Positions 53,301-63,988 of a stretch of 64,000 bases of DNA are shown here, one piece after another (positions within the stretch are counted from its first letter, which is position 1; each line of letters begins with the position of its first letter). Both the position numbers and the translations under genes were made by a program. The notes under the pieces were generated by a model that saw only the letters and a list, made by a program, of their open reading frames with translations, did not search any database and had not been told where the DNA came from. This stretch comes from a virus: positions 62,001-126,000 of IMG/VR virus record IMGVR_UViG_3300027754_000041. One strand, written 5' to 3'.

Positions 53301-56300
53301 TTGATAAAAATCGCCCAAAGAAGTTAGACCCTTACTTACTAAGTTAGTTGAACTATTACCTTCACCTTTATTCTTGTATAATAATTGTATAAATTGTGAT
53401 TTGTCTTTAGCGTACGTGTTACCAGGAAAGATAAAAGCTTGGAAGATTGGGTTAACTGGTTTAAAAGACCAGATGGTTTCTACTTTTGCATCTACAAAAA
53501 TTTTTCTATCTGGCTTCAAAACAAGCCAAGCTCTTGCGTATGGATCAGACCAAAGACTTTGCCTGAATAAACCAACTACATATAAAAATAAAGCTTTTGG
53601 ATTTGTAATACTTTCAAAAAGATTCTTATCTTTACTATTTTCGACTGCAGCGGCAGCAGCTTGAGAACGCTCTATGGCTCTTGCGCGTGCAGCTAAATTT
53701 TTTTCACTCTCATAAGTGTTAGCTGCTTTTACTGGACTAAAATTTATTTGTATTTGAAATAGATTTTCTTTTAATGCTCTTATCTTATCTATCGTAAGTG
53801 CATTAAAGTAATTAATTAATCCACCCTGTTCTATTGGTGCATCTATTAAGTTCGCTCTTGCATATTCTACAGCTTTATTTTGGGCTGGCGTAACTGCATC
53901 CCCGAAAAGTAAACTAAATTCATCTATCGCATTACCTACACCGCCAGTAGGATGATCTGCTGTTCCTCCAGTTTTAGTTGTTGTATAACCAAATTTCTTA
54001 AAAGATTCATAATCTTCTGGAATAGCGTCAGGAGAAAATATCTTTTGGATTTCTGGGGGAAAAATTTCTTCACTGTCTGGATCCATTGCCAACGTTGCAA
54101 AAAATATATCTTTGACAGATTGTTCGGTATGATAGCTAAATCTAAATTCATCCCAAATTTGCTGAGCTTGAGAAAGTGTTCTGCCGTTGCCTGCTATAAC
54201 AGAAACTAACGGATCAAAATTTTCATCGTAAAATCTTCTAGCATCTACGGATGTAGAATCGGTGGCACTATACACCGATGCAAAGTGTACACGAGCATTG
54301 TTGCCGTAATCTATCATTTTACCATCTTCTGCCGCTAAAAGCCCTCTACCATATTCGACGGTCATATCAGCGTATTTTTTGGTTGCAATCTGGTCGTAAT
54401 AATCACGATAATTACCGCCTTGAGAACCAGAGTCAGCAGAAGGGGCTGTAAATTCATTTAGAATATTAGTACCCATACCAGGTTGGAGTAAATTTTCATC
54501 CTCTTCATAATAACCGGGTATAACCTGGGTTGAAGTACCACCATTTCCATCTGTTATAACAACTACTACTTCTTCCTTAAATACTAACGATATATCAAAT
54601 GACCCAAAACCTATAATAAAATCTTTTGAATCATCTTTAGCAAGGTTGTTAGTAATTTTTTGGTCAGAAGTATATGCAACCCCTAAAGGAATAGTGTTAG
54701 GTACAAATGCAAAATGGCATTCTTGTATATCTGGAGTTATCGCATAACCCGGATTACCACCACCTGCATCATTACTGTAATTACCTTTTTCATCTAAGCC
54801 GCGGTTAGGTGTCGTTAATACCCCAAGATAGTATGCAGCATCGGGTGAAACAACTGCGGACAAATTTCTCTCTTCATAATCAGGACCAAAACTATCGCTT
54901 TTTGGCCTTGATGCTTCTTTAGTGTCATTCTTCCCCCACATAAAATATGCCGGTTTACAAACTACAGCTGAACCCCTGCCGCTATCACCATTTGGATTAT
55001 AGACTAAAATGTGTTGATTTTTATAATCTTGCGCAGTTCCTATTAGTTCTGACTCATCACCATCAAAGTAATACTTTTTGAAACTACTAATAACCGAAGT
55101 ATCTTTTGTACTTATATTGTATGGCCATCTCATAGCTATATGAAATTGCTCATCTATTTCATTTTCAGGAAATTTCCATTCAGAGTATGGTTTCCACATA
55201 CTATTATTTTTGAATTCAAATATATCAGGTACAACACCGCTAGAGGGAACTTCCGGGAAAGGCATTTTAACCGTGATAATATCTGGGAATACTCCATCTA
55301 TGGGATTAGTGCTAAAGTCCAATGGATTACCTAAGAGTTCTGAAACCATTACACCAGAAATTCCTTTTTCTGATTGGAAAGATATGTCTAATGACAATAG
55401 TTGATTGAACTCTGCTCCATAAACTTTTTCAATTTTTTTTCCTATAAAATTTTTGTTATCAGATTTATATTCACCAGAAGCTCCGCTATCACCAGACAAT
55501 TGTGAATATTGGAAAGAATAATTTTCCAGAGATAATTGGTCTTCTACTCTTGAAGCAAAGAACGGAAATCTAAATCTTGCTGGCAATTGAGGTATCTGCC
55601 AATGCCTGTCCTTGGAGTTTACAGATGAGCTAACCTGCTCCGAGCCAACAGGCAAGTGGAATCCGACTCCCACATTACCTTTTAATGTTGGAAGTTTTGC
55701 AACGGGTATTCCTTTATCGTCTAATGCAATTTGAGCTTTTTTTGAATTAAGATTAATTAACTTTCCCTTTAATTGTTTGGATGTGTTGAAGATACCGGTA
55801 GACAAAAGCTGTGATTCAGTAGAAGCAGAAAGACCAGCAATTGGTTCCGTACTCTTGAGGAATGCTTCTGCATCTGCATATGGTGTAATATTCTTATTCA
55901 TTTCTGTAATTATATTTAAAAGATCAAAATCAGGACTATTTATTTGTGGTGGAATTATCCCCAATTCTTCGGCCTTGTCATCTCCAGGGTAACCAGTAGT
56001 TATTGGGATAACTCCAGAGGTGTATAACCAATGAGGTTTACCATAGAACACGGTTGACCTATCTTCAAATGGCCTAACAGCAACAATATAATTAGGCAAT
56101 AACCTTGCGCAAGTCTGAAAGAGTTCCCACACAGTTCTCATGTATGTTTGGGCCCTAAACGATACCTCATCGAACCCCGGCATGTCGTCGTCTGAATTTG
56201 CGGAAACTAAACCTAAAGTTCTAAAAATATTATTTCCACCTCTACCACTCAAAACTCCTAGTAAGCCTACACCGATACCAATGGTCGCAGTTACGGGACC

Positions 56301-59300
56301 ACCAGCTATAGCCATAGTCGCCCCTATCCCACCTAGAGATAAGTTTTTGGTTAGAGTAGCAGAGCCAGTTGGATCTCGTACGGTACCACCACTAGCTGAT
56401 TGCTCTACTACTTGTGATGATCCAGGAACACCAGAATCCAACTTTACCATTAAATTATTCCATGATCTATCTGATAATCTACTTAAATAATCTAGTCTTG
56501 GGTTTGGTTGATTTTCTGGCGTTATTGAAGCAACACTTGTCCACCCGTCGCCAAGGTCACCACCAAGGAATTGGGCTATCCCTGTACCATTTCCTGGATA
56601 TATATTTCTTTTAAATATTTCCATATCTCTTTGTGCAGAAAAATTTGCCCAAAGTTGACCCATCAAAGAAGCTACTGGATACCTAAAATCTTGGCCAACA
56701 CCAACTGATTGTAGAGCATACTTTGCTATCGTCCCACCACTTAATTCGTTTGCCGCTTTGTGAGCATCTGCTATTCCATCTACCCTTTTATAATGTTGTG
56801 CTTCTTCGCGAGGTGTCATAGGTTGATATAACATTGAACCAAAATGTCTTATACCGAATTTATTTTCAGAAAAAACTAATCCCCTATTAGCGTTGGCTAT
56901 ACCCTCTTTGAATCTAGACGAACCCATAGATAATAATCTAACCATTAAATCTCTTGGTTCAGATAACCATAAGCCTGTATTAATACCACCATCTATTTTG
57001 CCACTGTCACCTTTTTTATTTGTAGAATTTGCCATAGCTCCAAGCTCTATCGCGTCTGACTGAGCTGTGATTGTTATTATCTCGCCGTATTCTACTTGGG
57101 TTATTGTCCCATTAAATAACGTTTGCAAGCTGTTAGGGTTAGAGCCATAACCCCCTCTTAAATGGACTCTGACACCTGGCTTTAAAACTATGTTTTCAAT
57201 ATTTACAGTATATTCATTTTTCATATTGCCAAGAATATTTCTTGCCTTGTTTAATGTATTGTCTAATATACTTGCTGTTTGGCTACCAAGAAATGTACTT
57301 GCAACTTGAGAATCTGGACCAAAGATGTCAGTAGACGCTGCCTTATTTAATTTTGAATAAAGATTAGAAACTCTAAATATAAAAGTATCACCAAGTAAAT
57401 CCTCGGAAGATACAACAGAAAAATCTATTATTGATTGCAAACCATAAAAATTATCAAATAGTTTAACTCCAGCAAAGAAGCCACCTTCGTCTATAAGCCA
57501 AAGCATATAGGTGGGGAATGCTCTAATCATTCTACCTGAAAGATCTCTATAGGAAGTATCAACCAACATTTTTTCCCAATGACTGTTAACTGATGTTGGA
57601 GGAGAAGAATTTTTTGAGGAGAATTCTGGTCCACCATTATCTCCGTGAGATATACAACTACCATACCCAGAAAGAGGTGTTAGTGATGGTATAGCCGAAT
57701 TTGTTGTTCCATGTGCTGGGTTCATGTGTTCATCTATACTAGATGGGACTAACTGCATACTCCTTGTATCTTTGTCTACTTTTACCCCATCAATAGTTAA
57801 GTAAAATCTTCCCTCTTTCTCTAAATCCACATAGCCAAAATTGACACCATAGGCCGTAGTAAGCATTGCGGGTATTTTTCCTGGATCATTTGGATCTTTT
57901 ATTGGCATCATGTGTATCTGATGATGCGCCGGAAAATCTTCTGGCATAAAGCTAACTTCGGTTTCCCCAGGTACACTGTATTCTCCCTCTAGAGCTGATT
58001 GAAGTTGGTCAAAAACTTGTTGACCACTAGATTTAAGATCGCCGACTTGAAAGCCTGCCGAAACAACATTAGTTATATCTATATTGCCGCTAGTTGGATC
58101 TTCTATAAATTCTAAATAATCTGTTAAAACTCCTTGGGCGACCTTGTAATCCACATCAGTCCCATTACCTTGTGCGTACTGGCTAAATGTTTTCATAAAT
58201 AAAATATAATCTATATTATTTTCATTTATCCAAGCAGCAATGCCATTGAGTTTGTTTTTCTTAACTTCTTCATTGTTAATATTATCCCAATTTCTTAAAA
58301 AATCAGGAAGATAACTTTTTATTTTTTCTTCTTGGACAGCTAACGCTTTAGAAGATGATGTAGGAATGTCTATCTTTTGAGATTGAGTTTTAATATTATT
58401 AACAACATCTTTATCAAACATTTCAAAACTTCTGAAATAAAAATCAGGATCTAGATTACCAACTATTTCATTTGAACTATTTTTTACGTCCAATGGTAGA
58501 TCAGGATACGCATTAAACGAACCCCACAATTGTTTAATTCTTAAAAATGGATTTCTTTTAGCTGCAAAATTATCTATAAAATCTTGCTGTAATTGGGAAC
58601 TCATTTTTTCCCTTGTTTGCTGGAAGACATCAAAGTCCATTAATGTTATATTCACCTCGTAGGCATGAGGATAATCTGGTATTGTAGATATAGAATAGTT
58701 GGATGGTATAACATATTTTATACCAGACAATGCTGTTATTATATTTTTTATTCCTATAAAACCTAGAACACCTCCCGCATGTTCTAGTCTTGCTAAAGAA
58801 TTTACATGGTCAAATACTTTTTTTATTTTGGCCAGTTCCATTTCGCCTTTGACAATCATTGATATATTTATGAAAGAATCTTTTCCACCTATATGCTGAT
58901 AGGTCGGCTCATCTTGCATCTGTAATTGTAACTTAGCTAAATTATTTCCAAATGATACACTGACACCTTTTACCGTAACATACTTGGGGTCAAGATCCAC
59001 TTTCATCATTGGGACTTCCCACTCCCTAAATTGGAAAGCTCCGGATTTAGCTCTTGCAGCTTCCATCAAAGCTTGTATCGGCCCACTATTAAAAAATCTT
59101 TCATAAGCCAATACGCTAAAGACATCTGAAACTTCTTTTTTTGCTTGGTTCTTAATATCTTGATATCTTGGAGTTCCTTCAGACCCTTCTACGGGCAAAT
59201 TTACTCCCTCAGCTTTTGCTCTTTTATCCGCAAGCGTTGATATTGTATGATCTAAATAAGCCGTCGAACTTTTTGATATCCTCTTTATATAATCTTTAGC

Positions 59301-61835
59301 GGCTGAAAGAGTACCTTCAAACATTTCACCGTTAACCCTATATGTGCTTGTCCCACTTGTACCCGGTGTTGAAGTAGAATTCATGTCTTGAAGATATTTT
59401 TTTTCTGCAGCTGCTAAGGATTTATTTTCTATCATAAATACCTTAACTAAATAATCATAAATCTTTTTTTGAGAATCATTTCCAGAAACACCAGTAGTTA
59501 ATATATCCATTGAATCTTTTAATATACTTTTTATGTTTCTATTGTATTGACCGCTTGAAGATAGATCGTAAGTATTGGCAAGTGTGATACCGTAATCTGC
59601 AGCTTTATTTACGTCGATACCAAAATAGCCTAATATTTGAGAGAAAAAATCTAAGCCGGCTTGAGAATTTATTAGCTCTTCATTATCTCTTCTAAAAGAA
59701 CTAGTATCGGGAAGAAATATTTTAGTTTGTGATTCTACTGGAATATAAAAAGTTATATTATTTCCATCAGTCCATTCATTAATGACATTTGCATTTAGCC
59801 TATCTTGATTATAGGATAGATCAAGGGTTTCATTAAATTTATTGTTGCCGAGCGCCGGTATCTTTAATTTAGCTTTTTCAGGCAGATTATCAACACCCTT
59901 TACATCTGTTGTCTTAAGTAAGAAGTCACCATTAACATAACTATTAATTGAATTAGCAGCCTTGCCCATATACTGCCTATACTTACCCCAATGTATTGCT
60001 TGATTAAAATCACTTATCATAGGCAATAATGGTTTATGATTAAAGTTCAGCAACTCTATATCTACCGCTAATGCAAAAGGGAAATTGGGTACAGTTTGTA
60101 TTTGCATACCAGAAAGAGCAACTGCCGTGATACCGTGAACACTATTTAGGTAACTATTCCTAATAGGTAAAAATGGTGAATACTTAAATGCTGCTACCAA
60201 ACCTCTAAGAGAAGAAAGAAATTTATCTATTTTGTTATCTGTATCACCAGATGCAGAAAAATCTATTACAAAATTATCCTTTAAAACTATTTTGGAAGCA
60301 TCTTCTATTGATATACCCCAAATCTCTTCATAGTTAGGAAAAAACAATCTTAAAGTTATAGAAGTTTCTTTAAAGCCAGAGTTGAATTTTGGAGTGTTCT
60401 TTTGCCTTAACGCACCACCGGTTAAACTACCAGTTTTAAAAGCTGTATTTACGTTTATTGACAATGGTGGAATGTAAAAATTTGCTGCGCCTAACCTAAG
60501 ATGAAAAATATCTGGAGTTTTTGGAGACACACTTTCTCTGTATGGAGAATTATCTAATATTTCTTTTATTTGCTTAGAAGTATTATTAAAATCAGCGGCA
60601 AGTTCAAAAACATCTTGGAAATTTCCAGCTGCATCTGGCCTTACACCAAATGCTGATTGCAAACTTTTCTTAAAATCTTCATAGCTATTTATTGTATCTT
60701 CTCCGCCGCCGCCTCTTCCCTCGTTTGAGTAATCCGCAGACGCCGCTAAAGCATCAAAAAAGAATGTTACAATTGAAGGAAAATACATATTTATAGTAGA
60801 TAAAAGAATAGGGTCTCTAGAAACATTAGCGACCACGAATCCGAGTTGATCTAACCAACCAAGATCTTCCATAGGGTTTAAGTAGGTAATCGCAGATTCT
60901 TTTACTGCGTCTTCGGATGCCATTCTTCTTTTAGCAAATTCGGCTATTTGTCCTGCGTAGGTTGCAAGAGTTAAAAGGCCAGATTGTTTTATCTTTGAAA
61001 AGATCGCTTCAAACTGCTTAGAGTCCAAATTTCCTGGAGATAAAGCTGGGGTAACATTAATTACATTTGGATTAAATATGGAATAAACTTTTGTCCATTC
61101 TGCCATAGATGTAGATCCATCTGGCAATACTGAACCAAATATTAAATTTCTATTCCATTCTCCAGCCTGTGGATAAATTTTTTCAAATAATTCGTTTAGA
61201 TAAACAGCGTTTCCTGGGTCGACATTATTTGGATCGGTTGATTTCTCAAATTCTTCAGATATAAGAACTAGCTCTTCTTTTGCAATAGCACTTAATTGTG
61301 ATGCAGTTAATGAATTGATACTGGTCTTATATTTTTTCCATATCGATAATCTCTTGAATAAAGCTTCACCAGCTATATTTATTGCTGGATAATCTGTACT
61401 TAAAGTAAAATTTGGTTTTGTTGGCTGCCCAAGCCAAGTGTTATAAAAATATTGTCTTAATTCTTTTTCTGTTTTTTTATCTCCTGATTGTGCTTGATAA
61501 TCAATTAAAACCTGGGGACTTATCAAGCTTATAGATTGCCTAGATGAATACACCCAGTAATTAATACCGAGCCCGTTAGCCCAAACTGAAAAAGCATCTT
61601 TTTCATCAAAAACTATAGAATCAATAGGAGTTCCATCTAAGTTTTTTTCACCAGAAACACTAGATGGTAAGATCCCCGCAGAAAAAAAATCAATTAATTT
61701 ATAGAAATGTTCTTTATCGGCTTTTTCAGATTCCGGATTAAGAAAATTTATAATTTGATCAAGATTTGGTAAACCCACCAAATAGACTAAGTAATCTATT
61801 GCCTTTTGATTGATTACTGTTTTACTAGAAGCCAT
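50352..61835 (-). CDS. Giant tail/baseplate-hub protein (3827 aa)
   Basis: Largest gene in the window. A multi-domain structural protein: repeated beta-rich segments, charged helical linkers (ARARAIERSQAAAAAVENSK) and two alanine/glycine-rich hydrophobic stretches near residues 1850 (GGPVTATIGIGVGLLGVL) and 3240 (AAAVAAGTVAGVGAAPIIAG) that could insert in membranes. Near residue 3080, NPDIRPYDLVYLADVYERMYG and a VEQVIHHF segment resemble hub/gp27-like domains. It may combine hub, tape-measure and DNA-passage functions. Not one of its roughly 70 CGG triplets is in the codon frame. Family not certain. Confidence 0.6.
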   Translation of the reverse strand: MASSKTVINQKAIDYLVYLVGLPNLDQIINFLNPESEKADKEHFYKLIDFFSAGILPSSVSGEKNLDGTPIDSIVFDEKDAFSVWANGLGINYWVYSSRQSISLISPQVLIDYQAQSGDKKTEKELRQYFYNTWLGQPTKPNFTLSTDYPAINIAGEALFKRLSIWKKYKTSINSLTASQLSAIAKEELVLISEEFEKSTDPNNVDPGNAVYLNELFEKIYPQAGEWNRNLIFGSVLPDGSTSMAEWTKVYSIFNPNVINVTPALSPGNLDSKQFEAIFSKIKQSGLLTLATYAGQIAEFAKRRMASEDAVKESAITYLNPMEDLGWLDQLGFVVANVSRDPILLSTINMYFPSIVTFFFDALAASADYSNEGRGGGGEDTINSYEDFKKSLQSAFGVRPDAAGNFQDVFELAADFNNTSKQIKEILDNSPYRESVSPKTPDIFHLRLGAANFYIPPLSINVNTAFKTGSLTGGALRQKNTPKFNSGFKETSITLRLFFPNYEEIWGISIEDASKIVLKDNFVIDFSASGDTDNKIDKFLSSLRGLVAAFKYSPFLPIRNSYLNSVHGITAVALSGMQIQTVPNFPFALAVDIELLNFNHKPLLPMISDFNQAIHWGKYRQYMGKAANSINSYVNGDFLLKTTDVKGVDNLPEKAKLKIPALGNNKFNETLDLSYNQDRLNANVINEWTDGNNITFYIPVESQTKIFLPDTSSFRRDNEELINSQAGLDFFSQILGYFGIDVNKAADYGITLANTYDLSSSGQYNRNIKSILKDSMDILTTGVSGNDSQKKIYDYLVKVFMIENKSLAAAEKKYLQDMNSTSTPGTSGTSTYRVNGEMFEGTLSAAKDYIKRISKSSTAYLDHTISTLADKRAKAEGVNLPVEGSEGTPRYQDIKNQAKKEVSDVFSVLAYERFFNSGPIQALMEAARAKSGAFQFREWEVPMMKVDLDPKYVTVKGVSVSFGNNLAKLQLQMQDEPTYQHIGGKDSFINISMIVKGEMELAKIKKVFDHVNSLARLEHAGGVLGFIGIKNIITALSGIKYVIPSNYSISTIPDYPHAYEVNITLMDFDVFQQTREKMSSQLQQDFIDNFAAKRNPFLRIKQLWGSFNAYPDLPLDVKNSSNEIVGNLDPDFYFRSFEMFDKDVVNNIKTQSQKIDIPTSSSKALAVQEEKIKSYLPDFLRNWDNINNEEVKKNKLNGIAAWINENNIDYILFMKTFSQYAQGNGTDVDYKVAQGVLTDYLEFIEDPTSGNIDITNVVSAGFQVGDLKSSGQQVFDQLQSALEGEYSVPGETEVSFMPEDFPAHHQIHMMPIKDPNDPGKIPAMLTTAYGVNFGYVDLEKEGRFYLTIDGVKVDKDTRSMQLVPSSIDEHMNPAHGTTNSAIPSLTPLSGYGSCISHGDNGGPEFSSKNSSPPTSVNSHWEKMLVDTSYRDLSGRMIRAFPTYMLWLIDEGGFFAGVKLFDNFYGLQSIIDFSVVSSEDLLGDTFIFRVSNLYSKLNKAASTDIFGPDSQVASTFLGSQTASILDNTLNKARNILGNMKNEYTVNIENIVLKPGVRVHLRGGYGSNPNSLQTLFNGTITQVEYGEIITITAQSDAIELGAMANSTNKKGDSGKIDGGINTGLWLSEPRDLMVRLLSMGSSRFKEGIANANRGLVFSENKFGIRHFGSMLYQPMTPREEAQHYKRVDGIADAHKAANELSGGTIAKYALQSVGVGQDFRYPVASLMGQLWANFSAQRDMEIFKRNIYPGNGTGIAQFLGGDLGDGWTSVASITPENQPNPRLDYLSRLSDRSWNNLMVKLDSGVPGSSQVVEQSASGGTVRDPTGSATLTKNLSLGGIGATMAIAGGPVTATIGIGVGLLGVLSGRGGNNIFRTLGLVSANSDDDMPGFDEVSFRAQTYMRTVWELFQTCARLLPNYIVAVRPFEDRSTVFYGKPHWLYTSGVIPITTGYPGDDKAEELGIIPPQINSPDFDLLNIITEMNKNITPYADAEAFLKSTEPIAGLSASTESQLLSTGIFNTSKQLKGKLINLNSKKAQIALDDKGIPVAKLPTLKGNVGVGFHLPVGSEQVSSSVNSKDRHWQIPQLPARFRFPFFASRVEDQLSLENYSFQYSQLSGDSGASGEYKSDNKNFIGKKIEKVYGAEFNQLLSLDISFQSEKGISGVMVSELLGNPLDFSTNPIDGVFPDIITVKMPFPEVPSSGVVPDIFEFKNNSMWKPYSEWKFPENEIDEQFHIAMRWPYNISTKDTSVISSFKKYYFDGDESELIGTAQDYKNQHILVYNPNGDSGRGSAVVCKPAYFMWGKNDTKEASRPKSDSFGPDYEERNLSAVVSPDAAYYLGVLTTPNRGLDEKGNYSNDAGGGNPGYAITPDIQECHFAFVPNTIPLGVAYTSDQKITNNLAKDDSKDFIIGFGSFDISLVFKEEVVVVITDGNGGTSTQVIPGYYEEDENLLQPGMGTNILNEFTAPSADSGSQGGNYRDYYDQIATKKYADMTVEYGRGLLAAEDGKMIDYGNNARVHFASVYSATDSTSVDARRFYDENFDPLVSVIAGNGRTLSQAQQIWDEFRFSYHTEQSVKDIFFATLAMDPDSEEIFPPEIQKIFSPDAIPEDYESFKKFGYTTTKTGGTADHPTGGVGNAIDEFSLLFGDAVTPAQNKAVEYARANLIDAPIEQGGLINYFNALTIDKIRALKENLFQIQINFSPVKAANTYESEKNLAARARAIERSQAAAAAVENSKDKNLFESITNPKALFLYVVGLFRQSLWSDPYARAWLVLKPDRKIFVDAKVETIWSFKPVNPIFQAFIFPGNTYAKDKSQFIQLLYKNKGEGNSSTNLVSKGLTSLGDFYQQSIGQVFNAVTDSLSALFQMFKLNMLQTGYGLSQSSILAREANILNKALNDSIFYSMGRPGSLLRAVDNPFTREYAEPVIEIREPFQRIHYLSSFSHILSNRIQESSGVATTITAVSDGKSPVTVALDKGAPADRQVEATVETGIYFDNVVGNGFFGFLHPLLHPFETGRGISKNLTGAPDELSAKRIALSHLKESVKDIYGGEIIVIGNPDIRPYDLVYLADVYERMYGMFEVEQVIHHFTPELGFVTSITPNALVTVNDPAKWFMTSWLHSWLNVQTIRNDTRIYLDSIRAGNSGITMGDEISLDALGNSLTPQMMGGMQFTGGSSALTKDVIANVTASGMTNTGLGNQIRMQAQVNGNNGQITGGNIAAVIAGTAGMAVATGGAVSAGISGAAAVAAGTVAGVGAAPIIAGAAIIAGPLVWKAWSWVRDKLLDQHGCYIQYLTRNGQPMEAGLSYNQGMVVGRYHSISLLPGILGVRTKTLSPDGYQYIRTNDLMKSMGWSEKDTNNFVRYVSYENALVHAQVLGLSGLGPDKTTFEPFFKVLCTLKKGSGFDNSGVTDGDTIIVEDILNPDVTFTVRLDGINVSEKIQIGFTNTALKTGSIIGTNIRYINNKYYATLLTGTQDTYADGTAIKYDTEGFALYKAAQNTLTPESKIDGVRVAGDKVTVTNVGASFDVVGATVLSSSVIDPTYSQSVLNYFTYEISDAQGRALYELALEDKITLIPNKKVFPNIGKGTYFKQVVPGNDLVVEDFGSPGMMATQFVKTALENKTFVVRVKQSRVTGKLETEADFEPNTINNTAEFLKDRYARTLGVIFYNTTQGSLDGIMQKVFEFFRENKFDSAGVSVKFAEMFDAKEDVFGIHYSRIYDKIASKIVDTIDPDLTYQPMINAISANPDKKEISRVFSILVELMRLRQLYITSSKWPLILWDEYYDDGTPTTLNWELIARNYGTTVYTHDLLTESESVIQSSQQTVSVKSGS

Positions 61836-61844
61836 AGTGCACCA

Positions 61845-62297
61845 TTACATTTTGTTAATTTTTGACATTGCTTGGATTCTACTTGAAGAAGAATCCTTTT
61901 GGGTAATGCCACTATAGTTATCCATTCTACCATTTGAATTAAAATTTGTAAAATTACTTTTAACAAAAGGGCTACCATGGCTAGCATAAGATTCTGTATA
62001 CCTGGCTTGCTGAAATTTCCTATTTGAATATCCAGTATTATTCATCTCCAAACGAGTAGTATTCCCGTCCATCAAGCCTTCTCTTGAGCCTCTATGCTTT
62101 TGAGGTTTACTTAAATTTTTCTTTGAGTTTAAAGATACATTTTTTGCGCCTATCGCATCCTGTGTATTCTTATTACCTTTGCTTGAAGCTACTTGAGCGG
62201 CATACTTGTTGGACGCAGCGACTCGGGGAGAAGTATCCTTTGTTTTTGACGCGGCTTCTTTAAGGTTTTTATTTTGTTTGTTAGCACCGAAGATCAT
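61845..62297 (-). CDS. Hypothetical basic virion-region protein (150 aa)
   Basis: Polar, Asn/Ser/Lys-rich and probably disordered: MIFGANKQNKNLKEAASKTK, an SKPQKHRGSREG segment and a QARYTESYASHGSPF stretch. No folded domain visible. Lies between two large tail genes, eight to nine bases from each, so co-transcribed. Perhaps a linker, or an assembly factor. Confidence 0.5.
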   Translation of the reverse strand: MIFGANKQNKNLKEAASKTKDTSPRVAASNKYAAQVASSKGNKNTQDAIGAKNVSLNSKKNLSKPQKHRGSREGLMDGNTTRLEMNNTGYSNRKFQQARYTESYASHGSPFVKSNFTNFNSNGRMDNYSGITQKDSSSSRIQAMSKINKM

Positions 62298-62305
62298 ATT
62301 TCGCC

Positions 62306-63988
62306 TTAGAATGAACTAGCTACTTCTTGGTATGGGTTTCTTCCCAATTGAGGTGTTCTACGGTACATAGTAGTGTTGGTATTGAATTTTCCTAAGCCCA
62401 TCGCATTTTTCCTAAAGTCTTCTACACTACCTCTATCCCCAAATAAATTAACTTTATAATTTATTCCAGGGTTATAACTCATAGTGCCAATCTGAGGGAG
62501 TTCAGCCATTCTTTGTGGATAATTTTCTTCATATGCGGAACCTCCCGGTAGAAGTGCTGGACCCTGCATCTGCTCTGGTGTTCTATCACTAAAATGTTGG
62601 TATGCAAAGCTTGCTACAACAAGGGCACCAATCCCTAAAGCGGTATTCTTAAATGTTTTATTTTCATTAAATAATTGTTTTAAACTTCCATCTTTTATAA
62701 AATTGGATAGTCTAGTAAAAGTACCTTTATTAGCTACTACATTTTCCCCAGATAATACCCTCTCTATATCTTCTGCCACTTTTCCTGAGCTACTAACTGT
62801 TGATGCTGGTTGTACTTGAGTAAACTCTGCGCCTGTTTTATATTCTTCCTGTAAATTTTCATAGTTAAAATTTGATCTTATTGCATCTATTCTTTCTCTA
62901 TTTGTTGCTCTTGCCGCAGATACATTGGCCGCACCACCAAAATGGCTTTCTAGTATTTTTTCATCCTCAGATAAAAGTGCTAAAATATCTAAATCCTTTG
63001 TAGTTGGAAGTGCTGAATTTAAGCGAAATGCTTCTGCGGATCTTTTTTCTATCTCGTCAATTGGGCCTGTGCCTATATCGTCTATAGTACCTTTTAAATC
63101 ATCTCTAATTTTTTCATAAAAATCATATCTTCTTTTTGTGCGAGCAGCATTAAACATTTCGGATACCGAACCCTCAGATGTACCATATCTCAATTCATCA
63201 TATAATAAAGTTGAGCTACTTTGATGAGCTCTTTTTTCCATGGTGTTAATCATCTGCTCCATAGAAACTCCTGCCCTTCTTGCACCTTCTTGGATATCAG
63301 AAAATGCTGCTTCACCCCTTTGCATCTTTCTTAAATCTAGGTCTATACGATCAATCTCAGGTAAAGCACTTTCGCCAAAATTTGCTATCCTAGAAATTTC
63401 CTCATTATGTTTAGCTATCAAATAGTCAGCTACTCTACCTGAGCCCTCATCATACTGATGCCTCAGCAGCGTCGAGTCTAGTAAGTTACCTCTATTGTAT
63501 AGCCTTTTGGTTGCTGCCATTACAGAAGCAGCCCTTAAACCCTCTGCGCTTATTGCGGAAGATCCAGCATAAGCGTGGCTGGCATTAGCACCAAAATATT
63601 TTATTAAGCTTGCAGAAATCTTTTCGGAATCATCAGAAGCACGCAAGCTATCTAATACTTCTTTAAATATAGATTTATCTTGAGCTGTACCTTCTATCGA
63701 GCCTATTATCGCATCTTGGAATAGCTTTGCATCTGCTTGATGTAATCTTGTACCAAGTAACATTTCATCTATTTTTGGCAAATATCTTTCCAGAAAACCT
63801 GTTGCATCTTCTCCATTCGCAATCATCTGATTTGCCACTTCTCTGACTATTGCATGCTCTGTTCCAATTCTCATTCCCAAATTTCTTATTCCCTGCTCTC
63901 CTACATTGGAAATAGGATTTCCTTCTAAATTAGATATTAATTTAAGCGCCTGTGCTGGGTCAAAGCTGCTTACAGCAGATATATTCAT
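62306..63988 (-). CDS. Helical tail protein with one membrane-like segment (560 aa)
   Basis: Alpha-helical throughout the first 400 residues, with repeated polar helices (EAIRSNF, NTMEKRAHQSS), then one hydrophobic segment near residue 450 (NTALGIGALVVASFAYQHF) and a Pro/Gly-rich end (PEQMQGPALLPGGSAY). Starts near the right edge with ATG 63986-63988; the upstream gene lies outside the window. This layout fits tape-measure-like or internal virion proteins. No enzyme motif. Confidence 0.55.
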   Translation of the reverse strand: MNISAVSSFDPAQALKLISNLEGNPISNVGEQGIRNLGMRIGTEHAIVREVANQMIANGEDATGFLERYLPKIDEMLLGTRLHQADAKLFQDAIIGSIEGTAQDKSIFKEVLDSLRASDDSEKISASLIKYFGANASHAYAGSSAISAEGLRAASVMAATKRLYNRGNLLDSTLLRHQYDEGSGRVADYLIAKHNEEISRIANFGESALPEIDRIDLDLRKMQRGEAAFSDIQEGARRAGVSMEQMINTMEKRAHQSSSTLLYDELRYGTSEGSVSEMFNAARTKRRYDFYEKIRDDLKGTIDDIGTGPIDEIEKRSAEAFRLNSALPTTKDLDILALLSEDEKILESHFGGAANVSAARATNRERIDAIRSNFNYENLQEEYKTGAEFTQVQPASTVSSSGKVAEDIERVLSGENVVANKGTFTRLSNFIKDGSLKQLFNENKTFKNTALGIGALVVASFAYQHFSDRTPEQMQGPALLPGGSAYEENYPQRMAELPQIGTMSYNPGINYKVNLFGDRGSVEDFRKNAMGLGKFNTNTTMYRRTPQLGRNPYQEVASSF

